Assembly (NCBI RefSeq): GCF_000379525.1
Contig: NZ_KB902564.1
Span: 62,001-126,000 of the forward strand
Direction: 5' to 3'
DNA from: Lamprocystis purpurea DSM 4197
GTDB lineage: Bacteria > Pseudomonadota > Gammaproteobacteria > Chromatiales > Chromatiaceae
Length of the DNA: 64,000 nt
Positions 17,601 through 25,128 of this stretch are shown piece after piece. The position numbers and the translations under genes are program-made. The first letter of the stretch is position 1; every line of letters starts with the position of its first letter. Under the pieces are notes generated by a model. The model had not been told where the DNA came from. It did not search any database and saw only the letters and a list, made by a program, of their open reading frames with translations.

Positions 17601-17770
17601 TCCTTGGCCTATCCCTGGCCAATTGGGCGATGATCGCCTTTGCGGCCGGCCTGGCGGTTGGCGGCTGGGCACTGGTGCACGAGTACCGGGCGCTGCGACT
17701 GCCCAGCGTCGGACCCCTCGACCGCCGAATCGCTGACCGCCGCATCCATAACCGCCGGTCCAACGCCTGA
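14684..17770 (+). CDS. P-type cation ATPase fused to a C-terminal DsbB-like domain
   Basis: A 1028-residue membrane protein. Residues 1-~840 are a P2-type ATPase: actuator motif LLTGEAVPV, M4 motif LPEEYPVVL, phosphorylation site DKTGTLTE with Asp316, hinge TGDGVNDAPALKAA, and M6 LELIIDPACSLAFE. These bacterial SERCA/PMCA-like pumps usually stop at about 830-850 residues. Here another ~150 residues follow with a DsbB pattern: QPCQLCIFQR (Cys874 and Cys877), Cys937 in VSCSAGQ, Cys966 in AGGFCDEAQF, then LGLSLANWAMIAF. The 60-residue spacing from Cys877 to Cys937 equals that of E. coli DsbB Cys44-Cys104. The reading frame is uninterrupted. The pump may move Ca2+ or Mn2+ and the tail may reoxidise a DsbA-like thiol oxidase. 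The upstream gene encodes an EF-hand protein. Confidence 0.9.
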   Translation: MTNSTDDSTQGLTAAAAAERLTEDGPNALPGGQRRSLLTIVWETAREPMFLLLLTAGTLYLIFGELQEGLILFGFVLVTLSLTLYQEGKTERAIEALRDLTSPRALVLRDGAAQRIAGREVVRDDLVMLVEGDRVPADTVLVAGSGLQVDESLLTGEAVPVTKVIATGETPAARPGGDDTPFVYSGTLVVAGQGTARVTATGPRSEIGRIGTALGTLKPERSPLQKQTARLITTLALLALGMSLLLILVHGLMRGDWLQAVLAGIALAMAMLPEEYPVVLTVFPALGAWRLSKEQVLTRRVTAIETLGATSVLCVDKTGTLTENRMTVTRLLVGADAFAVDEAAADALPEAFHPLVEFSILASAIDPFDPMEQAFQRLGQRFLANTEHLHRDWTLVQEYGLTPELRAMSQVWKAADGAAHVVAAKGAPEAIIDLCHLDPDVQARIAAEVETLAGAGLRVLAVAQARFVGEDWPAVEHAFDFTFIGLLGLSDPLRAEIPAAVAQCREAGIRVVMITGDYPATARTIARQAGLAADDLLSGDDLTALNDAQLQARMKTVSVCARIAPEQKLRIVQALKADGEITAMTGDGVNDAPALKAAHVGIAMGGRGTDVAREAASLVLLDDNFASIVRAVRLGRRIFDNMRKSMSYILAVHVPIAGMALFPVLLGYPAMLFPMHIAFLELIIDPACSLAFENEPEEPDSMQRPPRDPEAQLFGGATLLLALLQGLGVLAVVMGAYTWAHLQLSEPAARAFAFTTLVIANLALIFSHRSRARSWLASLLAPNATLWIVTGLALGLLALALYLPGLSGVFRFAPLPPAELAMAVGLGLASVLWFQLLKLGPLTPRLVWGIVAFAGTAGVVASLALTPWLNLQPCQLCIFQRLLFMAIAVLALIAAVPASARWRWLPAVLTLGVATLGLAVAGYQSWLQFPPANTVSCSAGQLSRIEDLVEWLGQQVPTLFLAGGFCDEAQFVVLGLSLANWAMIAFAAGLAVGGWALVHEYRALRLPSVGPLDRRIADRRIHNRRSNA

Positions 17771-18065
17771 TGGATGCCGTCCGCACACTGGAAACCACCT
17801 TTATCCTGACTCGTCGCAACGCCAACTGAGCGATTGCGGGAGCCGACAGCCCTGCCGGTTCACTCATCGACCCGCCCGGTCATTCCACCTTGGAAAAGGT
17901 ACGCCCCTGCTGGGTTCAGGAGTCGGACACCCAACGGACGCTGGTCCGCGGGAATCTGCCGGCGTCGAACAGGCCAACCCCGATCGACTCTTGCGAAATG
18001 CTTGCGAAAAATCCAGTTGCAAGATGAAATAGCGGTCCCGCCTTCGTACAAAATGGAATCCTCGA

Positions 18066-19220
18066 ATGCCGTCAAGCCCCCTCTGCGACCCTCAACGCGA
18101 GGTATCGGTCAGTCCAGAGTGCGATAGCGCCGCAGTCTATTACTATGCGGATGACTTGCCGGATGCCAGTGCACCCGGCTCTCGCCTTCAGAATATCCTC
18201 ATACGGCTGCGGCTTGGTGGACGGATGACATCCTTGTCAGCGGCTTACCTGGAGCAGCACGGTTTGCGTGCCTTACAACAATTCGCCAAGGGTGGGCTAA
18301 CGTTTGACGCCTTTCGCGAGCTGGCGCTGGCTGAGCGCTCCCTGCGTATCGCAGCCGCGTCGGCCGCCAAACAAGCGCGCGAAGCGCAACAGCGGGCTCG
18401 CGAAGCGCAGCAACAAGCTCGCGAAGCGGCGATGCAGGCCAAACTGAAATTGGCGCGTGAGCAGGCGGAGTCCGCTCGCCGGGCGCGGGAGAGCGACCCG
18501 AAATACATCGCCAAGATCAAAGACCAAGAACTCCGTGCCCGATACGGCATCGATACCTTTATCGAGCAGCACTGCTTCGCTGGTCTGATGTCGCTGCTGA
18601 AATCTGTCGACGCCGGGCAGCGCCTGAGCGGAGAGGATTTCGTCTGGCTCTCGACCGTCGCGAAAGAGTATTTCTCTCGTGAGCTGTGGGACGCCTACCA
18701 TCACTTGGAGGCTGAATTCCTCGCCAGCAAATTCCAGAGAACCGGCGACCCATGGATGGCTGTCAACGCCAGCGGCCACTACCGAAAGTGCGGCCAAGCG
18801 AGCGAGGCGAAGTGGCTGCTCGATACCATCGATGCCGATCGGGAAAGATCGCCGAAACTCCAAGCCGCCCTCTGCACCACGCATGGCGGTGTCATGCGCG
18901 ACCTGAGACGTTGGGAGGAAGGCTTACGGCTCGGCGAGCGTGCGCACGCCATCCGCCCAATGGACTATCGTCCCTGCACGCTGCTTGGCGCGATTCACAT
19001 GGAAACAGGCAACTACAGTCTGGGCCAGGAATGGTACGAGAAAGCCCATGCGCGCGGCGCCAGCCTCGATGTCATCGATCACGAGTTGCGTAACATTTTC
19101 TTCCGCGCGGATGCTGCCCAGCAGTCGGAAATGCGAACTTTTCTGCTTCGCGAAGACCCGATTCGATTTGCCTGGGCGCGACCACGAGGGAAGGAGAATA
19201 AGCGCATACCGGATTCGTAG
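18066..19220 (+). CDS. Hypothetical protein with charged helical segment and TPR-like C-terminus
   Basis: A 384-residue protein I cannot name. Residues ~95-160 are a strongly helical Ala/Arg/Glu/Gln stretch with near-tandem AREAQQ units, mirrored in DNA by imperfect ~21-base repeats at 18376-18440. The C-terminal half has TPR-like helical pairs (LRLGERAHAIRPMDY, LLGAIHMETGNYSLGQEWYEKAHA). No signal peptide or membrane segment is seen. It is preceded by a 295-base gap (17771-18065) with no recognisable feature. The gap 19221-19584 after it also has no gene I can support. Confidence 0.7.
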   Translation: MPSSPLCDPQREVSVSPECDSAAVYYYADDLPDASAPGSRLQNILIRLRLGGRMTSLSAAYLEQHGLRALQQFAKGGLTFDAFRELALAERSLRIAAASAAKQAREAQQRAREAQQQAREAAMQAKLKLAREQAESARRARESDPKYIAKIKDQELRARYGIDTFIEQHCFAGLMSLLKSVDAGQRLSGEDFVWLSTVAKEYFSRELWDAYHHLEAEFLASKFQRTGDPWMAVNASGHYRKCGQASEAKWLLDTIDADRERSPKLQAALCTTHGGVMRDLRRWEEGLRLGERAHAIRPMDYRPCTLLGAIHMETGNYSLGQEWYEKAHARGASLDVIDHELRNIFFRADAAQQSEMRTFLLREDPIRFAWARPRGKENKRIPDS

Positions 19221-19584
19221 GATCTGCCGATTCGCGGTGTTTCCCTGGTTGCGGGCGCAACCCGCGCCGAGCTCTGGTGGTGGTGGACAGGCGCCTGGTT
19301 CACCGAACGCTTGCAGCACGGCCGGTGGATCGCCCTGGAGAAGGGCTTGCGCGCCTGCCGCGGTCGAGCGGGACCCTCATCCGCAAGCCCGATCGCGGTG
19401 CCCTGTGCGACGAAAATCCCTAACCGCCGCTGCCGCTGGACTGCTCCTGCCAAGGCGCATTCAACCTCTGGGTCGGAGTCCCGTCGGATAAGGAACGCCA
19501 TAGCATCGAGCGTGACACATCTTGCCCATTGGGGCGGTTTGCGCGGACAATGCCTCTTACTGCGTAAGATGCGAGTCCCCGACG

Positions 19585-19845
19585 ATGTCGACCGTTACCG
19601 TTTCGGATAAGGGGCAACTGGTCATTCCTGCCGCGATTCGGCGTCGGCTCGGGATCGCACCGGGCACCCGGCTCGATGTCGAGTTGGAAGGTGGCAGCAT
19701 CCGCGTCAGTCCGTTGCGGGCAATCAAGCGAACCCGGGCCGCAGACGGGTACGGAATGCTGACCTGCGATCAGCCGAACGAACGGCACCTCGCCGACTTC
19801 GATGTCGCCACCGCGATGCGCGACGCGACCGATGATCGCCTTTGA
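19585..19845 (+). CDS. AbrB/SpoVT-type antitoxin
   Basis: An 86-residue protein with an N-terminal swapped-hairpin DNA-binding domain (VTVSDKGQLVIPAAIRRRLG, PGTRLDVELEGG). The C-terminal tail would bind the toxin. It overlaps the start of a PIN toxin frame at 19832, the standard order for VapBC modules. The toxin is broken, so this antitoxin may be an orphan. The DNA-binding domain itself looks intact. Confidence 0.85.
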   Translation: MSTVTVSDKGQLVIPAAIRRRLGIAPGTRLDVELEGGSIRVSPLRAIKRTRAADGYGMLTCDQPNERHLADFDVATAMRDATDDRL

Positions 19846-19981
19846 TACCAACATCCTGGCCCGGTTCTACGCCGTCGATCCGGGCGATCCGGAGGCGCGC
19901 AAGCAGCGGCCGATCGCTTACGGAATCGTCACCAAAGGTTCGAGCCTCTTCGACCCGCTGACCGTGATCCTGGGCCGCTAG
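19832..19981 (+). pseudogene. Truncated PIN-domain toxin
   Basis: The frame begins MIAFDTNILARFYAVD, a typical VapC N-terminus with its first catalytic Asp, and continues to SLFDPLTVILGR before a stop. Intact relatives continue after PLTVIL with an acidic helix and two more acidic motifs. Those are absent here, and 19982-20060 gives no continuation in any frame. The AbrB antitoxin overlaps it by 14 bases. Confidence 0.75.
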
Positions 19982-20064
19982 CTGGACTCCGCGGCGATCC
20001 TGGTGGAGCTTTAATCTGGTGTCGGTGCTCGATACCCTGGTGAGTGCCCGCGGGTCGATTGCTG

Positions 20065-20107
20065 CACGATAAACTTTATCGTGTAAGCCCAGCGCGACGG
20101 CTGGGCG
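20065..20107. terminator. Palindrome and hairpin after convergent genes
   Basis: A perfect 9-base palindrome (CACGATAAA-C-TTTATCGTG, 20065-20083) is followed by a GC hairpin (GCCCAGC...GCTGGGC, 20087-20107). It lies about 60 bases beyond the rhodanese stop on the minus strand. It may be a terminator, but the first palindrome could equally be a protein-binding site. Confidence 0.4.
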
Positions 20108-20169
20108 CGGACGTCCGGCGCAGGATTCGGCCTTCGCCGGGACGATGAGGCGTTCGGGCACAACACCGA

Positions 20170-21120
20170 TCACAACGCATAGGCCTCGTCGTAGGGCTCG
20201 GCCCCCTCGACCGTCGGCAAGGTCAGCTCGTTGCCCCAGTGCGACCAACCGCCGTTATAGAGGCGCACGTCGCGGTAGCCGAGGTGCTTGAGCTGCAAGT
20301 ACGCCAGGCCCATCCGGAACCCGTCGTGGCAATAGACATAGAGGCGCTTATCCTTGGGAACGGAGCGGTAGAGCGCGGTCAGGCTGGCGTCGTCTTTCCA
20401 TTGCTCGCTCTGACCGTCCGTGCCGTCGAGACTCGACACATTCAATGCTCCCGGGATGTGACCGCCCATGATGGAGTGCCGGATGACCTTGCCGGTGTAC
20501 ATATCGGCCGGACGCGCATCGAGCAGGACGACATTGGGGTCGCGGCGGGACACCACGTCGTCATAGACCGCGGTCCATTCGACGAAGCGGTCCGGGTTCG
20601 CGTCCTTCAGGGTCACGGTGCCGGCCGGCCGCGGCTTGGCCGGTTCCTTCTCAAGCTCATTGAAGGCGCTCCACTCGGTGGTGCCGCCATTGAGGATCTT
20701 GACCCGGCTCATGTCGAAGCCGTACAGGTCCAACAGGTAATACAGGCGCGCGGCCAGGGCGGTGCGGGAGTCGTCGTAGAGCACCAGCGTGGAATCGTCG
20801 TTGACGCCCCAGCCCCGTAAGGTCCGCTGGAATGCCGCACGGGACGGAAAGCGCATGATGGGACGTCCGTCGTTATCACCCAAATCTTTGAATCGCTGTA
20901 CCTGAATCGCCGTGGGAATATGGCCGACGGTGAAGTAGCGATGGGGGTGATAGCGGACCTCGAGCACGATCAGGTTCGTGTCATCGATCTGCTCGGAGAG
21001 CCACTGGGCGTCGACCAGAAAGGCGGGGGAGGCCTGCGGGGCGCCGGGCAGCAGGAGCGCCGCCGCGATCAGGAAGAGGACGCGCAGTCGCACGCGGACA
21101 GGTTGCAGACAGTTGGTCAT
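20170..21120 (-). CDS. Exported tandem-rhodanese sulfurtransferase
   Basis: A 316-residue protein with an N-terminal signal peptide (VLFLIAAALLLPGAPQASP) and two rhodanese domains. The first domain has no active-site Cys. The second carries the catalytic Cys in YVYCHDGFRMG, near residue 264, in the usual position after the fourth strand. Such proteins transfer sulfane sulfur from thiosulfate or related donors in the periplasm. I chose ATG 21120 because GGAG lies six bases before it; upstream in-frame starts at 21132 and 21153 are possible. It follows acr3 by 16 bases, so it belongs to the arsenic operon. Confidence 0.9.
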   Translation of the reverse strand: MTNCLQPVRVRLRVLFLIAAALLLPGAPQASPAFLVDAQWLSEQIDDTNLIVLEVRYHPHRYFTVGHIPTAIQVQRFKDLGDNDGRPIMRFPSRAAFQRTLRGWGVNDDSTLVLYDDSRTALAARLYYLLDLYGFDMSRVKILNGGTTEWSAFNELEKEPAKPRPAGTVTLKDANPDRFVEWTAVYDDVVSRRDPNVVLLDARPADMYTGKVIRHSIMGGHIPGALNVSSLDGTDGQSEQWKDDASLTALYRSVPKDKRLYVYCHDGFRMGLAYLQLKHLGYRDVRLYNGGWSHWGNELTLPTVEGAEPYDEAYAL

Positions 21121-21136
21121 CGGGATCTCCATGCAT

Positions 21137-22219
21137 TCACCCTCGGGGAGCAAGACCGGCCTCGTACCAGCCCTTGCTGCGATTGACCACCCGGACCACC
21201 AGCAGCATCACCGGGACCTCGATCAGCACCCCGACGACGGTCGCCAGCGCCGCACCGGACTGGAAACCGAAGAGCGAGATGGCCGCCGCCACCGCCAACT
21301 CGAAGAAGTTGGAGGCGCCGATCAGGGCCGACGGGCACGCGACGCTATGCTTTTCGCCAACGGCGCGGTTCAGCCAATAGGCCAGGGAGGAGTTGAAAAA
21401 GACCTGGATCAGGATCGGCACCGCCAACATGGCGATGATCAGCGGCTGCGCGAGGATTTGCTCGCCCTGGAAGGCGAACAGCAGCACCAGGGTCAGGAGC
21501 AAGGCGACGATGGAGGCGTGGCCCAGGGTCGCCAGGGTGGCATTGAAGCGCGCCTCGCCCTGCTTGAGCAGGAGATAGCGCCAGACCTGGGCGATGGCGA
21601 CCGGGATCAGGATATAGAGCACCACCGAGGTCAGCAGCGTGTCCCAGGGCACCACGATGGCCGAGAGCCCGAGCAGCAGCGCGACGATCGGCGCAAAGGC
21701 GACGATCATGATGGCGTCATTGAGCGCCACCTGGGTGAGTGTGAAATAGGGGTCGCCGCCGGTCAGCCGACTCCACACGAAGACCATGGCGGTACAGGGT
21801 GCTGCGGCCAAGAGGATAAGCCCGGCCACATAGCTGTCGAGCTGCTCGGCCGGCAGCCAGGGGGCGAACAGGCCGCGGATGAAGATCCAGGCCAGCAGTG
21901 CCATCGAGAAGGGCTTCACCGCCCAATTGATGAAGAGGGTCACGCCGATGCCCTTCCAATGGGATTTGACCTGTCCCAGTGCGCCGAAGTCGATCTTCAT
22001 CAGCATCGGGATGATCATCACCCAGATCAGCACCCCGACCGGCAGATTGACCTGCGCGACCTCCAGGCGGCCCAGGAGCTGGAAGGGGGCGGGGAACCAT
22101 TGGCCCAGACCGATTCCGGTCAGGATACAGAGCGCCACCCACAGCGTCAGCCAGCGCTCGAAGACGCTCATGGGCGCGCCCGCCGCCTGCTTGGCCGTCA
22201 CCTCGCATTGCACCGACAT
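21137..22219 (-). CDS. acr3: ACR3-family arsenite efflux permease
   Basis: A 360-residue carrier with ten hydrophobic segments of the ACR3/BASS superfamily. The conserved Cys is in LAAAPCTAMVFVWSRL and the second-repeat motif is in ACPSALIGASNFFELAVA. It extrudes arsenite, either alone or with ArsA. The ATG is three bases after the arsR-arsC stop, so it is translationally linked. The only ArsA in the window is in the other ars locus at 341-2089. Confidence 0.95.
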   Translation of the reverse strand: MSVQCEVTAKQAAGAPMSVFERWLTLWVALCILTGIGLGQWFPAPFQLLGRLEVAQVNLPVGVLIWVMIIPMLMKIDFGALGQVKSHWKGIGVTLFINWAVKPFSMALLAWIFIRGLFAPWLPAEQLDSYVAGLILLAAAPCTAMVFVWSRLTGGDPYFTLTQVALNDAIMIVAFAPIVALLLGLSAIVVPWDTLLTSVVLYILIPVAIAQVWRYLLLKQGEARFNATLATLGHASIVALLLTLVLLFAFQGEQILAQPLIIAMLAVPILIQVFFNSSLAYWLNRAVGEKHSVACPSALIGASNFFELAVAAAISLFGFQSGAALATVVGVLIEVPVMLLVVRVVNRSKGWYEAGLAPRG

Positions 22220-22222
22220 GGC

Positions 22223-23029
22223 TTACCCCGCATCCGCCGGGGCGAGGCCAAGCGCCGCGGCCACCGCGGGCACCAGCCGGGCGCGGATGGCGTCGCGCAC
22301 CTCAATAAAGGACTCCAGCGGCTCGCCGTGGGGGTCATGGAAGGGCAGATGAATCCGCGTCACCGGGCGCGGAAAGATCGGGCAGCTCTCCTTGGCGTTG
22401 TCGCAGACCGTCACCACCAGGTCGATGGATGCGTCGAGCACCGAATCGATGTCCTTGGGATAGAGCCCATCGGTCGGCAGTCCGGCCGCTTGCAGGGCCG
22501 CGATTGCCCCGTCCGCCACCTTGGGTTGGGGGCGGGTGCCGGCGGACAGTGCACGGACCTGTCCGGCCAGATCGTGATTGAGCAGGACCTCGGCCATCTG
22601 CGAGCGGCAGGAGTTGCCGGTGCAGAGGACCAGGACGGTCTTGAATGCTGCGGTCATGGGCATGTCCTCGGGGGTGGCTGAAGGGGTGCAGTCGGTGGTC
22701 GTGCGGGAGCGGGCACGGGGATCGCAGCGGCTGGGCGGCGGCGCCAACGGGTCGGGTCCCATGCCGTCCTTCATGTGGATCAGGATGCGCAGCGCCCAGG
22801 CCGGGAGTTGCGGATGGATGCGGTAGTGCATCCAGACCCCGTCGCGTCGGGCGAGCACCAGGTCCGCGCCGCGCAACACCGCCAGGTGGCGCGAGACCTT
22901 CGGCTGCGGGACGTCGAGTGCGCCATGAATGTCGCACACGCAGCGCTCGTCGGACTCCAGGAGCATGGCCAGGATGCGGCGCCGGATGGGATCGGCGAGC
23001 GACTCGAAGAAGGCTTGCGGGTCGAGCAT
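22223..23029 (-). CDS. ArsR repressor - ArsC arsenate reductase fusion
   Basis: A 268-residue fusion. Residues 1-~95 are an ArsR/SmtB winged helix with the metalloid site ERCVCDI (Cys30, Cys32) and recognition helix PQPKVSRHLAVLR. A Pro/Arg-rich linker (~95-128) follows. Residues ~130-262 are a low-molecular-weight-phosphatase-type ArsC with the P-loop CTGNSCR (Cys136 to Arg142) and the further redox Cys in VVTVCDNAKESCP. The protein thus combines arsenite-responsive repression with arsenate reduction. An internal ATG near residue 123 could also yield free ArsC. The promoter and operator just upstream (23084-23112) should be its own target. Confidence 0.92.
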   Translation of the reverse strand: MLDPQAFFESLADPIRRRILAMLLESDERCVCDIHGALDVPQPKVSRHLAVLRGADLVLARRDGVWMHYRIHPQLPAWALRILIHMKDGMGPDPLAPPPSRCDPRARSRTTTDCTPSATPEDMPMTAAFKTVLVLCTGNSCRSQMAEVLLNHDLAGQVRALSAGTRPQPKVADGAIAALQAAGLPTDGLYPKDIDSVLDASIDLVVTVCDNAKESCPIFPRPVTRIHLPFHDPHGEPLESFIEVRDAIRARLVPAVAAALGLAPADAG

Positions 23030-23083
23030 AGGGGGCCGATCTCAGGGGGTGAGCGCCGTGTCCGAGACTGCTGTATGCCGCAG

Positions 23084-23112
23084 ATAATATGCGGAGAGAC
23101 GCATATTGTCAA
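23084..23112 (-). promoter_or_regulatory. Sigma-70 promoter overlapping the ArsR operator
   Basis: On the minus strand TTGACA (23112-23107) and TATTAT (23089-23084) are separated by exactly 17 bases. A perfect inverted repeat AATATGCG-6-CGCATATT (23086-23107) fills the spacer. ArsR-family operators are imperfect dyads over the promoter, and the fused repressor starts ~55 bases downstream. Autoregulation of arsRC-acr3-rhodanese is inferred. The remaining gap up to 23334 has no gene. Confidence 0.85.
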
Positions 23113-23334
23113 ACGCATCAGGTTTGCAGATCCAGTGTCGATCAAAGCCTATACATCTTGGATTTCGGATATAGCTGTCCAACGTGAGCGCCCGTCCTTC
23201 CAGCGCTCGCGGGCGATCAGGTGTCGATAGCGGTCAGGGTCAGGCGCTGGTGGTTCAGATGTCGGTGTCGTATGAGGTGGGCCGGATGGAGGGATCGCGA
23301 ATCCGCTGTCTGGCGGTCGTCAGGGAGGATCGCG

Positions 23335-24423
23335 TCAGGGAGGATGCGTCCTGACCACACGGAAACCGAGATCGTTGCGCCGGATGTTGGTAGCCTTCCC
23401 GACGCGACGGGCGGCAGCCAGGCTCCACCGGTCGCTGTCCCAGGAACCGCCACGCAGCGCGCGCCTCCGGCAATCGCCACTGGTCCAGGCCCGCCCGTCA
23501 CCCGGCGCGCTGCTGTAGGTGTCGTTCCAGCAGTCTTGGGTCCATTCCCAGACGTTGCCCTGCATGTCGTGCAGCCCCCAGGGGTTGGCCGGATAGCTAC
23601 CGACTGGTTGGGTCTGTTCGAGATGCACGCCGTTGGAATCGGAAATAAAGCCGGTGGTACCGCATTCCTTGTGCTCGTTCCTGCCGTCGTAGTTGGCCTG
23701 GGTGGTGTCGATGCAGGCACCGGTGCTGAACGGCCTGGTAGTGCCGGCGCGGGCGGCGTATTCCCATTCCGCCTCGCTCGGCAGACGCCAGGTCTCTCCG
23801 GTCGTGCGGCTCAACCAGTTCACATATTCCTGCGCGTCGTGCCAGTCGACGTCGATCACCGGGCGGTCATCACGGCCCCAGCGGTAATCCGAAGGCTCAC
23901 GCCGACAGCCGCCGTCGGCGACACAGGCGTCCCACTGGGCGAAGGTGACCTCATACTTGCCAAGGGCGAAGCCCGGCACCTCCACCCGGTGTTGCGGACC
24001 TTCGTTACCGTCGCGCACCGGTTCGTCGTCCGGACTGCCCATCAGGAAGCTGCCGGCAGGGATGTTGACGGTTGCGGGGACGGGAGCGGACAGCAGTAGC
24101 TGCACCGGCTGAATCGAATCGGCGGCCACATAGACCTCCTGTACGCCGCGCTGCCCCGTCGCTTCGATGACCGCCTCGAGCCGGTACGGCCCCACGGGCA
24201 GTGTCAGCAACAGCGTGCGGGTCGGCTCCGTGGGTGTGTTGCCCTTCCACTCGCCGTTGACCAACACCTTGACCCCACCCGGCGTAGAACTGACCTCCAG
24301 GCGACCCTTGCTGCCGACCAACCCCTTGAGCTGGTCGATCAGGGGGTCCAGGTCGCCGGTAAAGGCGGGGAGCGGCAGCCAGAGCAGCCAGAGCAGCAGG
24401 GCGGCGCGGTGACGGATGGGCAT
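23335..24423 (-). CDS. Exported PEGA - FGE-sulfatase (SUMF1) domain protein
   Basis: A 362-residue protein. An N-terminal signal peptide (ALLLWLLWLPLPAF) is followed by a PEGA-like domain (LEVSSTPGGVKVLVNGEWKG) and from ~130 an FGE fold: VNIPAGSFLMGSP, GKYEVTFAQWDACV, WRLPSEAEWEYAARAGT, NPWGLHDMQGNVWEWTQDCW, LRGGSWDSD...LGFRVV. The two Cys used by true FGE enzymes to oxidise sulfatases are not evident, so it is more likely a binding or structural member of the family. ATG 24423 has GGAG eight bases upstream. The last ~38 codons differ from the kinase-FGE protein at 61329-63329 mainly at positions that are Asn-type codons, as in retroelement-diversified proteins. Confidence 0.88.
   Translation of the reverse strand: MPIRHRAALLLWLLWLPLPAFTGDLDPLIDQLKGLVGSKGRLEVSSTPGGVKVLVNGEWKGNTPTEPTRTLLLTLPVGPYRLEAVIEATGQRGVQEVYVAADSIQPVQLLLSAPVPATVNIPAGSFLMGSPDDEPVRDGNEGPQHRVEVPGFALGKYEVTFAQWDACVADGGCRREPSDYRWGRDDRPVIDVDWHDAQEYVNWLSRTTGETWRLPSEAEWEYAARAGTTRPFSTGACIDTTQANYDGRNEHKECGTTGFISDSNGVHLEQTQPVGSYPANPWGLHDMQGNVWEWTQDCWNDTYSSAPGDGRAWTSGDCRRRALRGGSWDSDRWSLAAARRVGKATNIRRNDLGFRVVRTHPP
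23345..23460 (-). other. Candidate variable repeat (VR) at the 3' end of an FGE gene
   Basis: Reading from 23460 down, the flanks CTGCGTGGCGGTTCCTGGGA and CTCGGTTTCCGTGTGGTCAGG match 63207-63315 almost base for base. In between, codons such as AGC, GAC, GTC, AAG, AAC and ATC differ from the other copy at positions ending in a fixed C, T or G. No template repeat or reverse transcriptase is in the window. Confidence 0.45.
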
Positions 24424-24639
24424 GGGCGGGACTCCTGTGGAGCGGCAACAGTCGGTGCGCAGAAGAATGGATCGGGCGGCGGCAAGGCGCCGCGGCAGGC
24501 GGCGATCGAGACAAATCAGCACGCCGACATGCCCTTCATGGTGGAAGCGACCGACGGCAGCATACTACAACCGGGCGTGAGCGGATCCCGGGTCGAGGCC
24601 CAGGCGGGTAGTCCTTTAGTCTGTAGGGGCGGCCCCGCC

Positions 24640-24925
24640 CAATCGACCGTAAACGCTCTGATATCGTCACCGCCGATGCGATACGCTTCATCTGATGCAC
24701 GACACGATCCCCGCAGTGCCGCCGCAACGGCGAGGATCAGGGCGTCGCCCTGTTCGTGGCCGAGCGTGTCGTTCGTACGCTTGAGTCCGTATGAGCGTCG
24801 TCGCAATCCCCGCCGTGCCCCCTCCGACACCTGCGGCCAGAAGCACGGCCAGGATGCAGAGAATCAAGGCCATGTCCGACTCGGTCATGGGCGAGAGCCG
24901 ACCGGATAGACGTGACCACTATCAC
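24640..24925 (-). pseudogene. Remnant of a GGDEF (diguanylate cyclase) gene
   Basis: One frame gives NDTLGHEQGDALILAVAAAL and DEAYRIGGDDI, the centre of a GGDEF domain up to the signature (GGDD in place of GGDEF). An upstream frame gives a start and a membrane segment (MALILCILAVLLAAGVGGG). The two are in different frames and everything after the signature is lost. The rest of the gap 24424-25128 has no recognisable gene. Confidence 0.65.
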
Positions 24926-25128
24926 CGAGAGAGCACCGACGAGGATGCCCGTAGCTGCACGCCTGTCCCAATCGCAAGGCTAAAGGTGACGCCTGACGAG
25001 TAAACGTTTGTTGTCATCGTGCGACCCTGATGCGGCGTGCGCGACCGACGTGCCGGGTCTCTGATACCGAGCCCAGGGGATTACAACGCGCACGGGGGCG
25101 CTACGCGACGTTCAGGCCGGTGGCGGCG

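Noticed and set aside
20978-22681. 567-codon open frame antisense to acr3 and the arsR-arsC fusion
   Set aside because: The sequence is rich in Gln, His, Asp and Gly with no domain, typical of an antisense shadow of a membrane protein.
23335-24423. True sulfatase-activating formylglycine-generating enzyme
   Set aside because: The catalytic Cys pair of FGE is not evident and no sulfatase gene is nearby, so only the fold is claimed.
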